A stretch of 64,000 nucleotides of DNA from Trichomonas vaginalis G3 (taxonomy: Eukaryota; Parabasalia; Trichomonadida; Trichomonadidae). How positions within the stretch are numbered: the stretch's first letter is position 1; each line of letters opens with the position of its first letter. The notes under the pieces were generated by a model. That model saw only the letters and a list, made by a program, of their open reading frames with translations. It made no database searches and had not been told where the DNA came from. Location: the NCBI RefSeq assembly GCF_026262505.1, contig NC_067208.1, forward strand, positions 16,811,962-16,875,961. The letters run 5' to 3'. Positions 48,697 through 58,189 of the stretch are shown piece by piece. The translations under genes and the position numbers were made by a program.

Positions 48697-51676
48697 ATGT
48701 ATGATTTAACAGAATATGAAGGCTTAACGATGTCAGATGTAAAGAAAGGCAAACCAAAAAAGAGACCATATAGAGATGAAAGCACACTGACACAAATGAC
48801 CAGAAAGATTTTGGAAGCTCTTAAGCAAACAGGAAACCCAGCACTTATAGAAAGCTTTGGAAGAAATGGTGAAAAGAAGTTTTATAAGAAGAGAAGCGGT
48901 CAGTTCTGGAAGTATCTTTGCACATTACCTATAAATCTTGAACGCTACCAAATCTTCAATGAACTGAACAAAAGAACTGCAACACTTATGACAGAAGACA
49001 ATTGTTTCGTTTATGCTTGCATTCAGGCTGGAGTAGATGAAGAAACTATTGACCACATGAGAGAAGTCATTCGTGTTAGAGACTTTCCTCAAAGTAAAGT
49101 ACAAGAAATTTCTGACGCAACAGGTATAGCATTTAATGTTACCATTGGTTATTTCAATGACTCAAGACATAATGAAATAAAGAGATACATACCAAAAGAA
49201 TGTGAAACTGTTCGAACTATTGACTTACTTCTTGTTGAAGACCACTACATGCTAAACGAAAGATTACCAATGACAACATATTTCATTCGCAAACTATATA
49301 GAAATCTTGAAGGAGTGTGGTGGAATGAACATTGAGAAACAGATGAAGATTTATACAAAGAGAGAAGATAAATATGTAGTTCGTTATGATAGAACAACAC
49401 CGTTATGGGATGTTATGAAAACATTGTGGGAGTGCAAATATTTCGAACCTATTTCTTATGGAGAACTTTTCACATATACGACTGACTTATATAAACAGAA
49501 CCTTGCACCATTTAAAGATTTGACATATGCTCCAAAGTATTGTGTACAACTGAAGAAGAAAGCGAGTCAAAAGAAGTAAATAAAAATAAGTGCAAGTTCA
49601 TTCCTGAGCACGTTTTCTTTGCTGACTTTGAGTGTAGTACGATGGCTTTCATAAAGCTTTTAACATCTGTTATGACAGTGAAGATGGTTCAGTGAGTGAA
49701 AGCATTTGGGGTCAGAACTGTGCAACAGAATTTTTGGAACGACTTCCTGACAAGAGTTTAATATATTTCCATAACCTCAGTTATGATATAAACTTCATCT
49801 TAAGACACATGACAGAAGTGAAAGGAACTCCCATCATTAAAGGTTCACGAACAATGCAAATAACTGGCTTATATAAAGGAAGGGCAATTATTATAAAAGA
49901 CTCTTACAGTGTTATAAATAAGAAGCTTAAACTATTTCCTGCTATGTTTAACTTACAAACAGGACCGAAAGAAGTATTTCCATACAACTACTACAGCAGT
50001 TTTGTTAGCAAATGACAACAGAACTGGTGTCATTTCTGAAGCATGTAAGTTTATCCAGGATGCGATACATTCATGAAAAACATAGATTCCATCAAAGGTT
50101 GCAGAATAGATGAGAACCACTTCGACTTAGAAAAGTATAGCACATTTTATTGCAAACAAGATGTAAGAATTTTAAGAGAAGGTTTTGTTAAGTTCCGCAA
50201 TGACATATTGAAAGAATTTGATTTAAACGTTTATGACTACGTTAGTATTTGTTCAATTGCTAACAAATTATTTGAGAACAGAGTGTACTTCCCGAATGGA
50301 AATTTATATGACCTCTCAAATAAACCAAGAGAATTTATTTCACGCTGTATTCAAGGTGGAAGATGTATGTTGTCAGATAACATGAAACAAAAGAGCGAAA
50401 AGAAACTCATTGCTGACTTCGACGCTGTTTCATTATATCCATCAGCTATAGCAAGACTTTATACTTTAGAAGGTATTCCAAAGTTATGAAGAAAGAAATG
50501 TTAAGCACAGAGTATCTCATGAGACATTTATTCGATGACGACCAAAAGGAACCCATTGGTGAAAAGTTTATGTCTGGCTTCTTTGTTCTCATTAAGATAA
50601 CAGAGATTGGAATACATAGACACTTTCCTTTAATAGTTTGTGACCCTGAACTAAATCCAGAACTTAACGTTCCCAGAAGTTCAAACACTTGCTGTTTAAT
50701 GTATGTTGACCATATAACATTACAAGACCTCATAAAATATCAAGGTGTCAAATGTGAAGTGTTGCAAGGATACTATTACGATGGAAACAGAGATATTAGA
50801 ATAAGAGATGAAGTAAAGAAGTTGTTTGAGTTAAGGTTAAAGTATAAGAAAGAAGGAAATCCTTTGCAAGAAAATATAAAGCTCATTCTGAACAGTATTT
50901 ATGGCAAAACTATTCTATCTCCTATTGAGTCAAAAATAACCATAGTAAATGACAAAGATGCTATAAGATATGCCATCAGAAACTACAACCATATAGTGAA
51001 GTTCGAAGGTTTGGATGGTTCAGATAAAACTATTTTCAAGCTAACGAAAAGCATTTGCAGACACTTTAACTTCTGTCCACTTGGTGTTAACATTCTGTCT
51101 ATGTCGAAGAGAATAATGTGTGAAGTATTCTGTACTGCTGAAGATATGGGACTTCAAATATTTTACCAGGACTGTGATAGCATGCATATTTTCAATGAAG
51201 ACATACCAAAGCTTGCAGCAGAGTTTAAGAAGAGATACGGTCGCGAACTTATAGGAAAGAACCTTGGTCAGTTTCATAGTGACTTCGCAGAAATAACACC
51301 TGGAAAACAAAGTTTAGCATACAAGTCAATATTTTGTGGAAAGAAGACTTACATAGACTTACTCACGAATGATTTAAATGAAGTTGCATTCCATGCACGT
51401 TGTAAAGGTGTAAAACAAGACGTTCTTGCTTTAACAGCTAATGAAATGTTTCCTGAAGCTATACAATGCTATTACAATGAAGATAAGAACATTCACATAC
51501 CTGTTGGAACATATGACAAAGACTCTGAGTTCAGTTTAATGAAACTTTACAAAGCACTTCATGATGGTCAAGAGATTGGATTTGACTTATGTAAGTCTTC
51601 TAGTCCTTGCTTTGCTGAAAAGTTTAACTTCTCAATAACGACTAAAACAAGCTTTATTCGTAAGTTGAAGTTCTGA
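48697..51676 (+). pseudogene. Protein-primed B-family DNA polymerase of element B, broken
   Basis: An N-terminal domain shared with C's polymerase (residues after NLERYQIFNELN), then a 3'-5' exonuclease region (VFFADFEC, YFHNLSYDINFI), then polymerase motifs A (DFDAVSLYPSA), B (LILNSIYGK) and C (YQDCDSMHI). This enzyme replicates the linear element genome from a terminal protein. About four breaks, so no full-length product is expected from this copy. Confidence 0.88.
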
Positions 51677-51743
51677 GGTCATGAATGAGGTCATGAATGA
51701 GGTCATTCGTGATAAAAATAATGAGGTCATATATTTTTGTCAT

Positions 51744-52319
51744 TTATGTATAATCATTGTCTCTCTTAAACTTTGCAATAGACAGCTTTGTTCTTCTTCC
51801 TTCTACATCTGTAATGTTTATATAATCTTTGTTATACTGTCTTAAGACATTCATTCGTCTGTATTGAGTTCCCATGAAATAGTAAAAGGCATCTTCACTT
51901 GGGACATAGTAGTAGTTCTCTAACGTGTGATATGAGTATTGTATAATTTCAACAGCGTCTTCAGGAAGAGAGTCAACAATGTCAAACCAATAGCCATTTG
52001 AACCAGAAATATTTCTCATGTTTTCTCTTCTTGTCGTCCATCTTAAGTTCGAGATATGAAAGTCTCCTCTGTCTCTGTTTATATGGTCTACTTCACGAAG
52101 TCCTTCAGGGTTCGGAATGAAAGTTTCTGCAACTATTCTATGTTTCATCAGCTTGTGTTTGTTTAAATTTACACAAATATAACCATCTCCTTGGTCAAAC
52201 TCACTAACAACTCTTTTATTGCTTATACGTCTAATTGGATAAGGGTACTCTGAAAAGATTTCATAGTCATTGTCATGTTCGAGTGTTTGCCAATGTCCTT
52301 CACCTTCCATGCCTTTCAC
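51744..52319 (-). CDS. NUMOD4-HNH homing-type endonuclease of element B
   Basis: 191 residues, looks whole. An N-terminal NUMOD4-like segment (WQTLEHDNDYEIFSEYPY) is followed by the HNH core HRIVAETFIPN, VDHINRDRGDFHISNLRW, then a C-terminal domain of about 75 residues (EIIQYSYHTLENYYYVP) shared with the 106-residue proteins of the terminal repeats. Such nucleases nick or cut DNA and often spread by homing. It is convergent with the polymerase gene. Short direct repeats GAGGTCATGAAT lie between them. Confidence 0.85.
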   Translation of the reverse strand: MKGMEGEGHWQTLEHDNDYEIFSEYPYPIRRISNKRVVSEFDQGDGYICVNLNKHKLMKHRIVAETFIPNPEGLREVDHINRDRGDFHISNLRWTTRRENMRNISGSNGYWFDIVDSLPEDAVEIIQYSYHTLENYYYVPSEDAFYYFMGTQYRRMNVLRQYNKDYINITDVEGRRTKLSIAKFKRDNDYT

Positions 52320-52369
52320 TCAAATAAAATTTTCAGAAAAAATAAAACTAGCGTAGATTTTACAATACT

Positions 52370-53213
52370 GCGATTGTAGAGTTTAAGAGTTGTGCTTCAA
52401 TGTAGAGACAGTCCTTATGGTCTGGAGGTAAGAACACTGGAGTTATGGTCATGAGTGGAGAACATGTCTATCCAAAACTCACGATTGAAGCCAGTTAATT
52501 TATAGTATTTAGGGTTAGGAAGTGGTGAAGTTCTTGTATGACCAATGAACTCATTTTCAACTCCCTTACTTAAGTTTGAATATAATATAGCTTGCTTTCT
52601 ATCCCAAATGCCAGGTGTTACAATCTTTGAAAATTCATTTTTCCTCGGAAGCATTGCATCATAATTGAAAACATTCTTGAAATCATCATTGGTTCAGAGA
52701 TTTGAAATCTTATACGTAATGGATTTTCTTTCTTTTAGCTACTTCATTGAATGGTGAATATATAACAAACTGACAGTCATGAGTTCCATCTTCATTTTCA
52801 TTAAATTCATAATGAAAGTCTATAAGTTGTGGCTGACTACCTTCTTCTTTCAGTTGTGCAAGAAACTCACGTAAAGGCTGTAAAGTTTGTACTTCAATGT
52901 TAAACTTTTTCTCGAACATTTCATTAAATGAAATCATACATTGCAACAATGTTGTATCATCTTTAAAGTATTTGTATATGTGAATGTTTTGGGCACTTAA
53001 AGACTGTTCGTCATTTTCTATCTCGACTTGAAGTATAAAGTCAACCTTTCTGAAAGCACGTGTTATATACATAGATGTTATGCCAATGTACTTCTCTTCA
53101 TTTATGTTCACAATCCAGTCTGTTGGAAACTTAAACGTTACTCTGTTCCCCTTTATTTTGACGTCAGGGTTTTCACTACTGAACGCAACAGATAAAGGTA
53201 TTTGTCTATACAT
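52370..53213 (-). pseudogene. Penton-like/minor capsid candidate of element B, second copy, broken
   Basis: The start MYRQIPLSVAFSSENPDV and the segment FKFPTDWIVNINEEKYIGIT match the YPxRWL...KAIGF segment of C's 23619-24467 and 30135-30995 proteins. About two breaks. It lies one gene away from the major capsid gene. Confidence 0.5.
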
Positions 53214-53237
53214 TTAATTCGGATAAAAATAAACCAT

Positions 53238-53519
53238 TTACTCTTTCTTTGCTTCAGCTTCTTTAGCTTTTGCTTCGGCTTCTTCTCTAGCTTTTTTCGC
53301 CAGTAGTCTTGGGTTCTTTTGTCTTCCAGCAGCTAATGCAGCAAGTTGTTTTTCACTAAGTTTTCTCTTTGGTCTCTCTGGCTTTTGTTCTTGTTTTTGT
53401 TCCTTCAGTTCGGATAAAATTTGCTCACGAATTTCTTTCTTCAATGCTTCAACATCTATGACCCCTTGGGTCTTGTCCGTAGGGCTTGTCTGAGTCATTT
53501 GACTGCAGATAAAAAACAA
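53238..53519 (-). CDS. Charged helical protein with Lys/Ala/Glu tail, element B
   Basis: The likely start is the internal MTQTSPTDKTQG (about 53498), as the upstream residues are hydrophobic and unshared. A coiled coil (LKKEIREQILSELKEQKQEQ) and a basic LAALAAGRQKNPRLLAKKA segment precede an Ala/Glu/Lys repeat. Possibly a core or scaffold protein. Divergent from the gene at 53544. Confidence 0.5.
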   Translation of the reverse strand: MFFICSQMTQTSPTDKTQGVIDVEALKKEIREQILSELKEQKQEQKPERPKRKLSEKQLAALAAGRQKNPRLLAKKAREEAEAKAKEAEAKKE

Positions 53520-53543
53520 AATTAAAACTTTAACCGATGTAAA

Positions 53544-53978
53544 ATGAGCTTGTCAAAATCAGAGCGAGAGTCTATTATATTAAATGACGCAAGAGGAATA
53601 CAACATCCTTTCTATTACGTAAGTCAGAGTAAAGATGGTAAAATATACGTAAGAAAAAGAAAGGTTCCATTAGCGAATGCAGAGAGCGACAACATTAAGG
53701 TGTATGGCAAGGGTGAAGTCCACGAAGCCCATATAAAACCTTCTGTTCAAACTGAAAAGTCAATAGAACCAGAAGAAAAGAAGCCAGATGTACTTTCAAT
53801 AACGAACCAAGAGCTTATTGCAAAGTTCGTGAATTTCATTGAAAAACAAACCGAGTCAAAGAATCCTGACCCGCCAGTGAAAGAAGTTGAGACAAAAGAG
53901 AATGTACAGTTCATTGAAAATGTCAAGAAACAACTTCCACCACGAATGCCAAGAAGAAGAGTGAGAATAATGAAGTAA
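53544..53978 (+). CDS. 144-residue small-motif family protein of element B
   Basis: MSLSKSERESIILNDARG... contains HPFYYVSQSKDGKIYVRKRKVPL, resembling IPEGFYIHTMKDGRVQFRKIKKPL in the gene at 56118 and NPNYKVTFHRNGTASISKKKQTL in C's 27323 gene. A Pro/Glu-rich linker and a basic C-terminus (PPRMPRRRVRIMK) follow. It sits just before the major capsid gene, suggesting a virion-associated role. It looks whole. Confidence 0.6.
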   Translation: MSLSKSERESIILNDARGIQHPFYYVSQSKDGKIYVRKRKVPLANAESDNIKVYGKGEVHEAHIKPSVQTEKSIEPEEKKPDVLSITNQELIAKFVNFIEKQTESKNPDPPVKEVETKENVQFIENVKKQLPPRMPRRRVRIMK

Positions 53979-54005
53979 ATAGATATTTTTATCCGAAGTA
54001 AATAC

Positions 54006-55580
54006 ATGCAGAACGAACAGTTAAACGAATTTACTCCAGCAGAGCATATTCATCAGATTCGCTCATATTTCGATATCATAGACAATGCAGTTCAAATTGG
54101 TGACACTAATAGAAAATATTCTGACGCAAAGATTCCATCACAACCTGGAACTGCTAAAGATAACACATGGGTAACATTCAATCTCTCACCTCCTGGTGAA
54201 AATATGTTGGACCTTTACAATACATTCATTACGTATAAAATGGAAGGTCAATTTATTGTAGATAAAGAAATTGGTTCAGGTTCCAATAAAACAAACCCAC
54301 CAGGATTTTGGATTGGTTTCGATGACGCTTTCTATGCAGTTGCTGGATATCAAATCCTTGCAAATGGTCGTATCGTATATTCTCAAGACAACGCAAGAGA
54401 AGAAGCATATATAACTTCAAACTCACAAACTACCGAACAAATAAAGAAAGTAGATGTTTTCTCAAAGACTCGACATGAAGATGTATGGAGTCATTCGGGA
54501 ACATGCAGAACAGGACAAATTGTTAGTGGTCCAATTACAGCAGGAAAATCATTTGATTTTAAGCTTCGTTTAAGAATTCCTGTTAGAAGATTCCTTCCAT
54601 TAGAAGCTATTCGATTTATTCCAGCTTTTGCAGGAAACATTCAGCTTAAAGTAAAGTTCAGTAGCGACGCCTTACAATGCACATCTATATCTGTAAATGA
54701 TATCATTGCTTTCAATCCAACTCTTAAAGTTGCATTTGCTTCAGATTCAAATCCACCGACAAATAAATTTGTTCCATGGAATGAACCATTCACTATGATA
54801 ACGAAGGCAGTAGAAGCTAGTGGAACAGTTACTATTACAACTGTAACCCAGCAACTATTTCGAACAAAGATGGATTTTAATGAATGTTTCATTCATCCAA
54901 AGTCATTCTCTTTAGACCCTAACATTTATACAGAACTTGTAGAACATTATACAAACGAGGCTTTATGTTTTCCTGTTAAAGTTATGGATTGGATTCCTAT
55001 GGACGGTTCATTCTCAAAGAATACAGATAGTTCAAGTGCAACATTTACAGCAGCTTATACGCCTATTAATGTTAAAAGTATTTGGGCACTATTTAGAAAG
55101 AAAGACAACTATTATGTTAATTTTGAGAACCCTAAGTTTAAATATCTTCAGCTTTCCATGGGAGCTTATGGAAATATGCCTGCAGAACCTGAAAAATCAT
55201 ATGGACCTGTATTTTATGAAATGGTTGCGAACGCCTGCAATACAAACAATGATATGATAGGATTTAATGAAGATGTTATGAGGTCATTGGTGGATGATGG
55301 TAGTGTGGAACATAAATGGGATAGCTATGACAACACACATTTCTTATGTGGTTTTCCAACAGAAGTGGACTTTTGCTTCCAGCAAGGTCAAACATCTACT
55401 GCTCCAATAACATACAAATTGTCTGTTAAAGGACCTATTGAACTAGCAAATGAAAATGTACCAAAGCCACTTATTGGATTTATGAGGGATTGTTGCTTTG
55501 CCATTCAGGTGCGTGCTAATGGCATCCCCATAATAAGATTAGATGACTATAACTTAGCTACGGACGACAGTGAGGAATAA
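54006..55580 (+). CDS. Major capsid protein (double jelly-roll) of element B
   Basis: 524 residues, looks whole. Pattern typical of Maverick/Polinton double jelly-roll capsids: an N-terminal FTPAEHIHQIRSYFDIIDNA, a strand-rich first barrel (GFWIGFDDAFYAVAGYQILA), an LRLRIPVRRFLPLEAIRFIP segment, a second barrel, and C-terminal CFAIQVRANGIPI. It would form the hexagonal capsid shell. The gene follows the 144-residue gene by 27 bp and precedes the 152-residue membrane-type gene. C's relative is at 40155-41753. Confidence 0.88.
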   Translation: MQNEQLNEFTPAEHIHQIRSYFDIIDNAVQIGDTNRKYSDAKIPSQPGTAKDNTWVTFNLSPPGENMLDLYNTFITYKMEGQFIVDKEIGSGSNKTNPPGFWIGFDDAFYAVAGYQILANGRIVYSQDNAREEAYITSNSQTTEQIKKVDVFSKTRHEDVWSHSGTCRTGQIVSGPITAGKSFDFKLRLRIPVRRFLPLEAIRFIPAFAGNIQLKVKFSSDALQCTSISVNDIIAFNPTLKVAFASDSNPPTNKFVPWNEPFTMITKAVEASGTVTITTVTQQLFRTKMDFNECFIHPKSFSLDPNIYTELVEHYTNEALCFPVKVMDWIPMDGSFSKNTDSSSATFTAAYTPINVKSIWALFRKKDNYYVNFENPKFKYLQLSMGAYGNMPAEPEKSYGPVFYEMVANACNTNNDMIGFNEDVMRSLVDDGSVEHKWDSYDNTHFLCGFPTEVDFCFQQGQTSTAPITYKLSVKGPIELANENVPKPLIGFMRDCCFAIQVRANGIPIIRLDDYNLATDDSEE

Positions 55581-55610
55581 AGGATGAACGTTTATTTTTA
55601 AAGCTTATAA

Positions 55611-56069
55611 ATGAGTTCTTCATCAAGCTCTCGTGAACCTTCACCATCTATGAAACAAACTTTACCAAACGATTATGGAGCACCTATTGAATATTTCTTA
55701 CGAGCTGCACAATGGCAAAGAGCAGTATCACCAAGGTTAGGTGTTCCACCAGCTCCTGTCAAAAATAGCATTTGGTCAAGTCCTTATATAAGATATGGTC
55801 TCCCACTAGGTTTGCTAGCTACAACAGGAGCAGTTATGATGTTGAAAAGAAATAAAGCAAATGTTGTAAATAATACTGAAGTAGCTGAAGTTAAACAAAC
55901 TCCAACACCTTCGCCAAAACCAACGCCTTCACAAGCAAAACCTTCAATGACTCCTGAACCTATGGAAGTACAAACTCCTGTTCAAAAGTCAACTCCTAAA
56001 CCGACTCCAACATTTAAACCAGAACCTACTCCTCAAATAAATCGTAAAACTCCTGCGTTTCCTTACTGA
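55611..56069 (+). CDS. 152-residue single-membrane-span, proline-rich protein of element B
   Basis: A Ser-rich start, then a hydrophobic span (YGLPLGLLATTGAVMML) flanked by basic residues, then a Pro/Thr repeat tail (PTPSPKPTPSQ). Directly downstream of the capsid gene. It may be a virion membrane or entry protein. No family recognised. It looks whole. Confidence 0.6.
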   Translation: MSSSSSSREPSPSMKQTLPNDYGAPIEYFLRAAQWQRAVSPRLGVPPAPVKNSIWSSPYIRYGLPLGLLATTGAVMMLKRNKANVVNNTEVAEVKQTPTPSPKPTPSQAKPSMTPEPMEVQTPVQKSTPKPTPTFKPEPTPQINRKTPAFPY

Positions 56070-56117
56070 AAAAATAACGTTATTTTTATTTAATATTAAA
56101 ATTTTTATTTGATTGAA

Positions 56118-56354
56118 ATGACGACTAAAGTCACTGAAGCAATGAAACAAAAGTTTTTGGTAGAATACATTAAATCAGGAACTATTCCAGAAGGTTTTTA
56201 CATTCATACTATGAAGGATGGTAGAGTTCAGTTTAGAAAGATAAAGAAACCATTAGATAAAGAAGGAATTTTGAGAAAGATTAAACTTCATGAGGACAAC
56301 ATTGCTGAACTTAAGAAGAAGTTAGAAGAGTTGGAGAAAGGAAGAGAGTTATAA
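56118..56354 (+). CDS. Small-motif family protein of element B (78 residues)
   Basis: ATG 56118 (MTTKVTEAMKQKF) is preferred over in-frame upstream non-ATG codons. It contains GFYIHTMKDGRVQFRKIKKPL, related to the 53544 gene, then a coiled coil (HEDNIAELKKKLEELEKG). Its 3' end lies inside the terminal repeat border and is followed by the GGTGA-type hairpin. Confidence 0.55.
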   Translation: MTTKVTEAMKQKFLVEYIKSGTIPEGFYIHTMKDGRVQFRKIKKPLDKEGILRKIKLHEDNIAELKKKLEELEKGREL

Positions 56355-56500
56355 AGCAATGAGTTCAACGGGGTGAAAAAACAGGTGAAAAAAGAGGTGA
56401 GATCTCACCACTTCACCTAAATTTAAATGGATGTTTTCATACGTGTGAGGGTGGTGATATCATTAATTTTTATTTTATTTTTTATTTTAATTTTATATAA

Positions 56501-56821
56501 ATGACGAAAACTATTGAGATAACAAACTACAACGGTCATGAGTTCAAGAATTTATTCTTCGTTCCTCGTGAAAATACATTCTATCAGATACGAGGGAGAA
56601 AGGGTAAAGTTAGTTTGAGCGTTTATGACTACAAGCATAATGGAAAGTTTATACAAGCATATGATACAAACGGTAAGCGTGTTTCATTAGCTTTGTCAAA
56701 ACTTACAGGTATAAACTATGACAGTGATTTTGACCTATATGAAGAAGAAAGTGAGTCAGAAGATTATGAGCTGTTATATGAAGCACAGCAATGGGAGGAG
56801 TTGCAATACTTTTGTAAGTGA
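56501..56821 (+). CDS. 106-residue TIR-borne protein, right copy
   Basis: Identical to the protein of 10122-10442, lying in the right terminal repeat and transcribed outward. Upstream are an intergenic GGTGAGATCTCACC hairpin and an A/T-rich leader ending TATATAAATG. Confidence 0.75.
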   Translation: MTKTIEITNYNGHEFKNLFFVPRENTFYQIRGRKGKVSLSVYDYKHNGKFIQAYDTNGKRVSLALSKLTGINYDSDFDLYEEESESEDYELLYEAQQWEELQYFCK

Positions 56822-56945
56822 GAACGTTTATTTTTACATTAGTGAGGTGAAGTGGTTGGCGGCTTTGTAAATATTTAAGGTTAAGTTAGTGTTGTCGTTT
56901 GTGTTGTAAAATATACGTTAACGGTTTTGTAAAGTGTCAAATTCA

Positions 56946-56992
56946 CATATCAGGGGTAAGGAGGCGCGCAGTGCCTCCGTACCCATGATATG
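56946..56992. other. Terminal hairpin of element B, right
   Basis: Mirror copy of 9951-9997, again 10 bp inside the element terminus. Confidence 0.75.
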
Positions 56993-57002
56993 TATACTAA
57001 CT

Positions 57003-57007
57003 ATCTT
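57003..57007. repeat. Target-site duplication of element B, right copy (ATCTT)
   Basis: Direct copy of 9936-9940 immediately after the right end of B. Confidence 0.85.
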
Positions 57008-57508
57008 TTTAAAATCACTTCCATCAATTGAACCGTTGAATGATGTATAACACTTAGGGCATAAAGCAACCATGTTATCACCTTGTTTCTCAATTGCTAA
57101 ACCCAATAACTTCTTCTCATGTGCTTTTTCTTCAGCTTTATTCTTTAATTTAGGTTTAAATTTCTCATCAAAACAGAAGAAATCAAATGGTGCGAATTTG
57201 AAAATATTTTTATCATAAAATTGTTTATCGGTTACAATCGCTTGAAATGCTTGAGTGTTAGGAAGATTTGGATCGCCAGCGATTGCCCAATAAGATGAAT
57301 CAGTATCACCTTCAATGAAATGAAAACGATTAACATTCATGCATTTATACATAAAATCATAAATGAAAACCAAATACCAGTATTTAGCATTATCTAAAGT
57401 GAAGAATGCCTCTTGTAAACATGTATCACATCTATAAAATCTATCTTTGAGCATCATTTGATATGTATCTTCACCTATTTCTCTTATGTTTTTAAACTTA
57501 TTTGCCAT
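57003..57508 (-). pseudogene. B-family DNA polymerase of element A, palm part
   Basis: Contains the polymerase motif C region FIEGDTDSSYWAI near the start and a lysine-rich continuation with a CPKC pair. It is the counterpart of 9713-9940, separated by the insertion of element B. More upstream polymerase sequence is not present in the window because element A ends nearby. Confidence 0.8.
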
Positions 57509-57570
57509 ACATTTGGGCTGAGTGTAAATGTCTTACAATTTTTAAAATTTTTAAATCTTGATTTATTCAA

Positions 57571-58178
57571 AAACGTAAGAATAAAAACCGTAAGAATCAT
57601 ACATTTTTTACTTCATATGTCAAAAAAAATGATACAAAATCGCTCAATATTGTATGAATTCTTACGTTTACAAAAAAAGTCACACAACCCGTCATATACT
57701 ACTACTAATTAGTTGCATTTGTTTTTTGGCCAAAAATATGGGAAAATAAATTCTTTGTATATCATAGATTCTAAATGTGTGCTCATTTTTGATTTTTAAT
57801 TTTACGTAAACTATTCAAAAAGGAACCTTAATAATCTGACATTCTCACTTTTTGAGAATCTACATGTAATAACAAATATAATTTTTTAGTAAAAAGAAGT
57901 AAAAATAATTGAAAGGAACTAGCTAATTTTTGCCATTTCTTCAGAAATTTGGGCACATGAGTTAATGGAAGTTTCGTACGGAGACAATACTAAATTATTG
58001 ATCAAAAAGAAGGGGAATGCGTGCAAACGCTAACACATGAAACCTTGTGAGAGGAAAACTTCAAATCGCAAACCAAATTCAAAATTTATTCTTTATATCA
58101 ACAGAAAGCAATGCTCCAATTAATAAGTTGCCATTCACTATTCCAAATAGACCGATTTCATTATAAATTCTTACGTTT
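57571..58178. repeat. AT-rich segment bounded by inverted AAACGTAAGAAT motifs
   Basis: AAACGTAAGAAT at 57571, a near copy (CGTAAGAAT) at 57589, and the inverse ATTCTTACGTTT at 57658 and 58167. This could be a small non-autonomous DNA element of about 0.6 kb or its remnant that landed at the truncated end of A. No duplication was identified, so this is tentative. Confidence 0.25.
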
Positions 58179-58189
58179 ATCTTAATAAT

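Larger units (their letters stand above)
9941..57002. mobile_element. Maverick/Polinton element B (contains element C)
   Basis: Both ends carry inverted repeats of about 665 bp starting AGTTAGTATAC, flanked by the 5-bp target duplication ATCTT. The span is 47.06 kb, but 23.76 kb of that is element C, leaving about 23.3 kb for B itself. Parts include capsid, penton-like, ATPase, integrase, polymerase, fibre, KilA-N and HNH genes. I see only about two differences between its terminal repeats, which suggests recent insertion or repeat homogenisation. Several genes are broken (roughly fifteen breaks in total) and others look whole. Confidence 0.92.
56338..57002. repeat. Right terminal inverted repeat of element B
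   Basis: Reverse complement of 9941-10606, carrying the second copy of the 106-codon gene. The inner border falls inside the 3' end of the small gene at 56118-56354, so the repeat begins within coding sequence on this side. Confidence 0.95.
57003..57530. mobile_element. Maverick/Polinton element A, right remnant
   Basis: Continuation of element A beyond the insertion of B. It holds part of the B-family polymerase gene on the minus strand and stops near 57.53 kb, where the sequence becomes host-like AT-rich DNA without Maverick genes. No terminal inverted repeat is visible at this border, so the end appears to have been lost rather than being a true element terminus. Confidence 0.75.
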
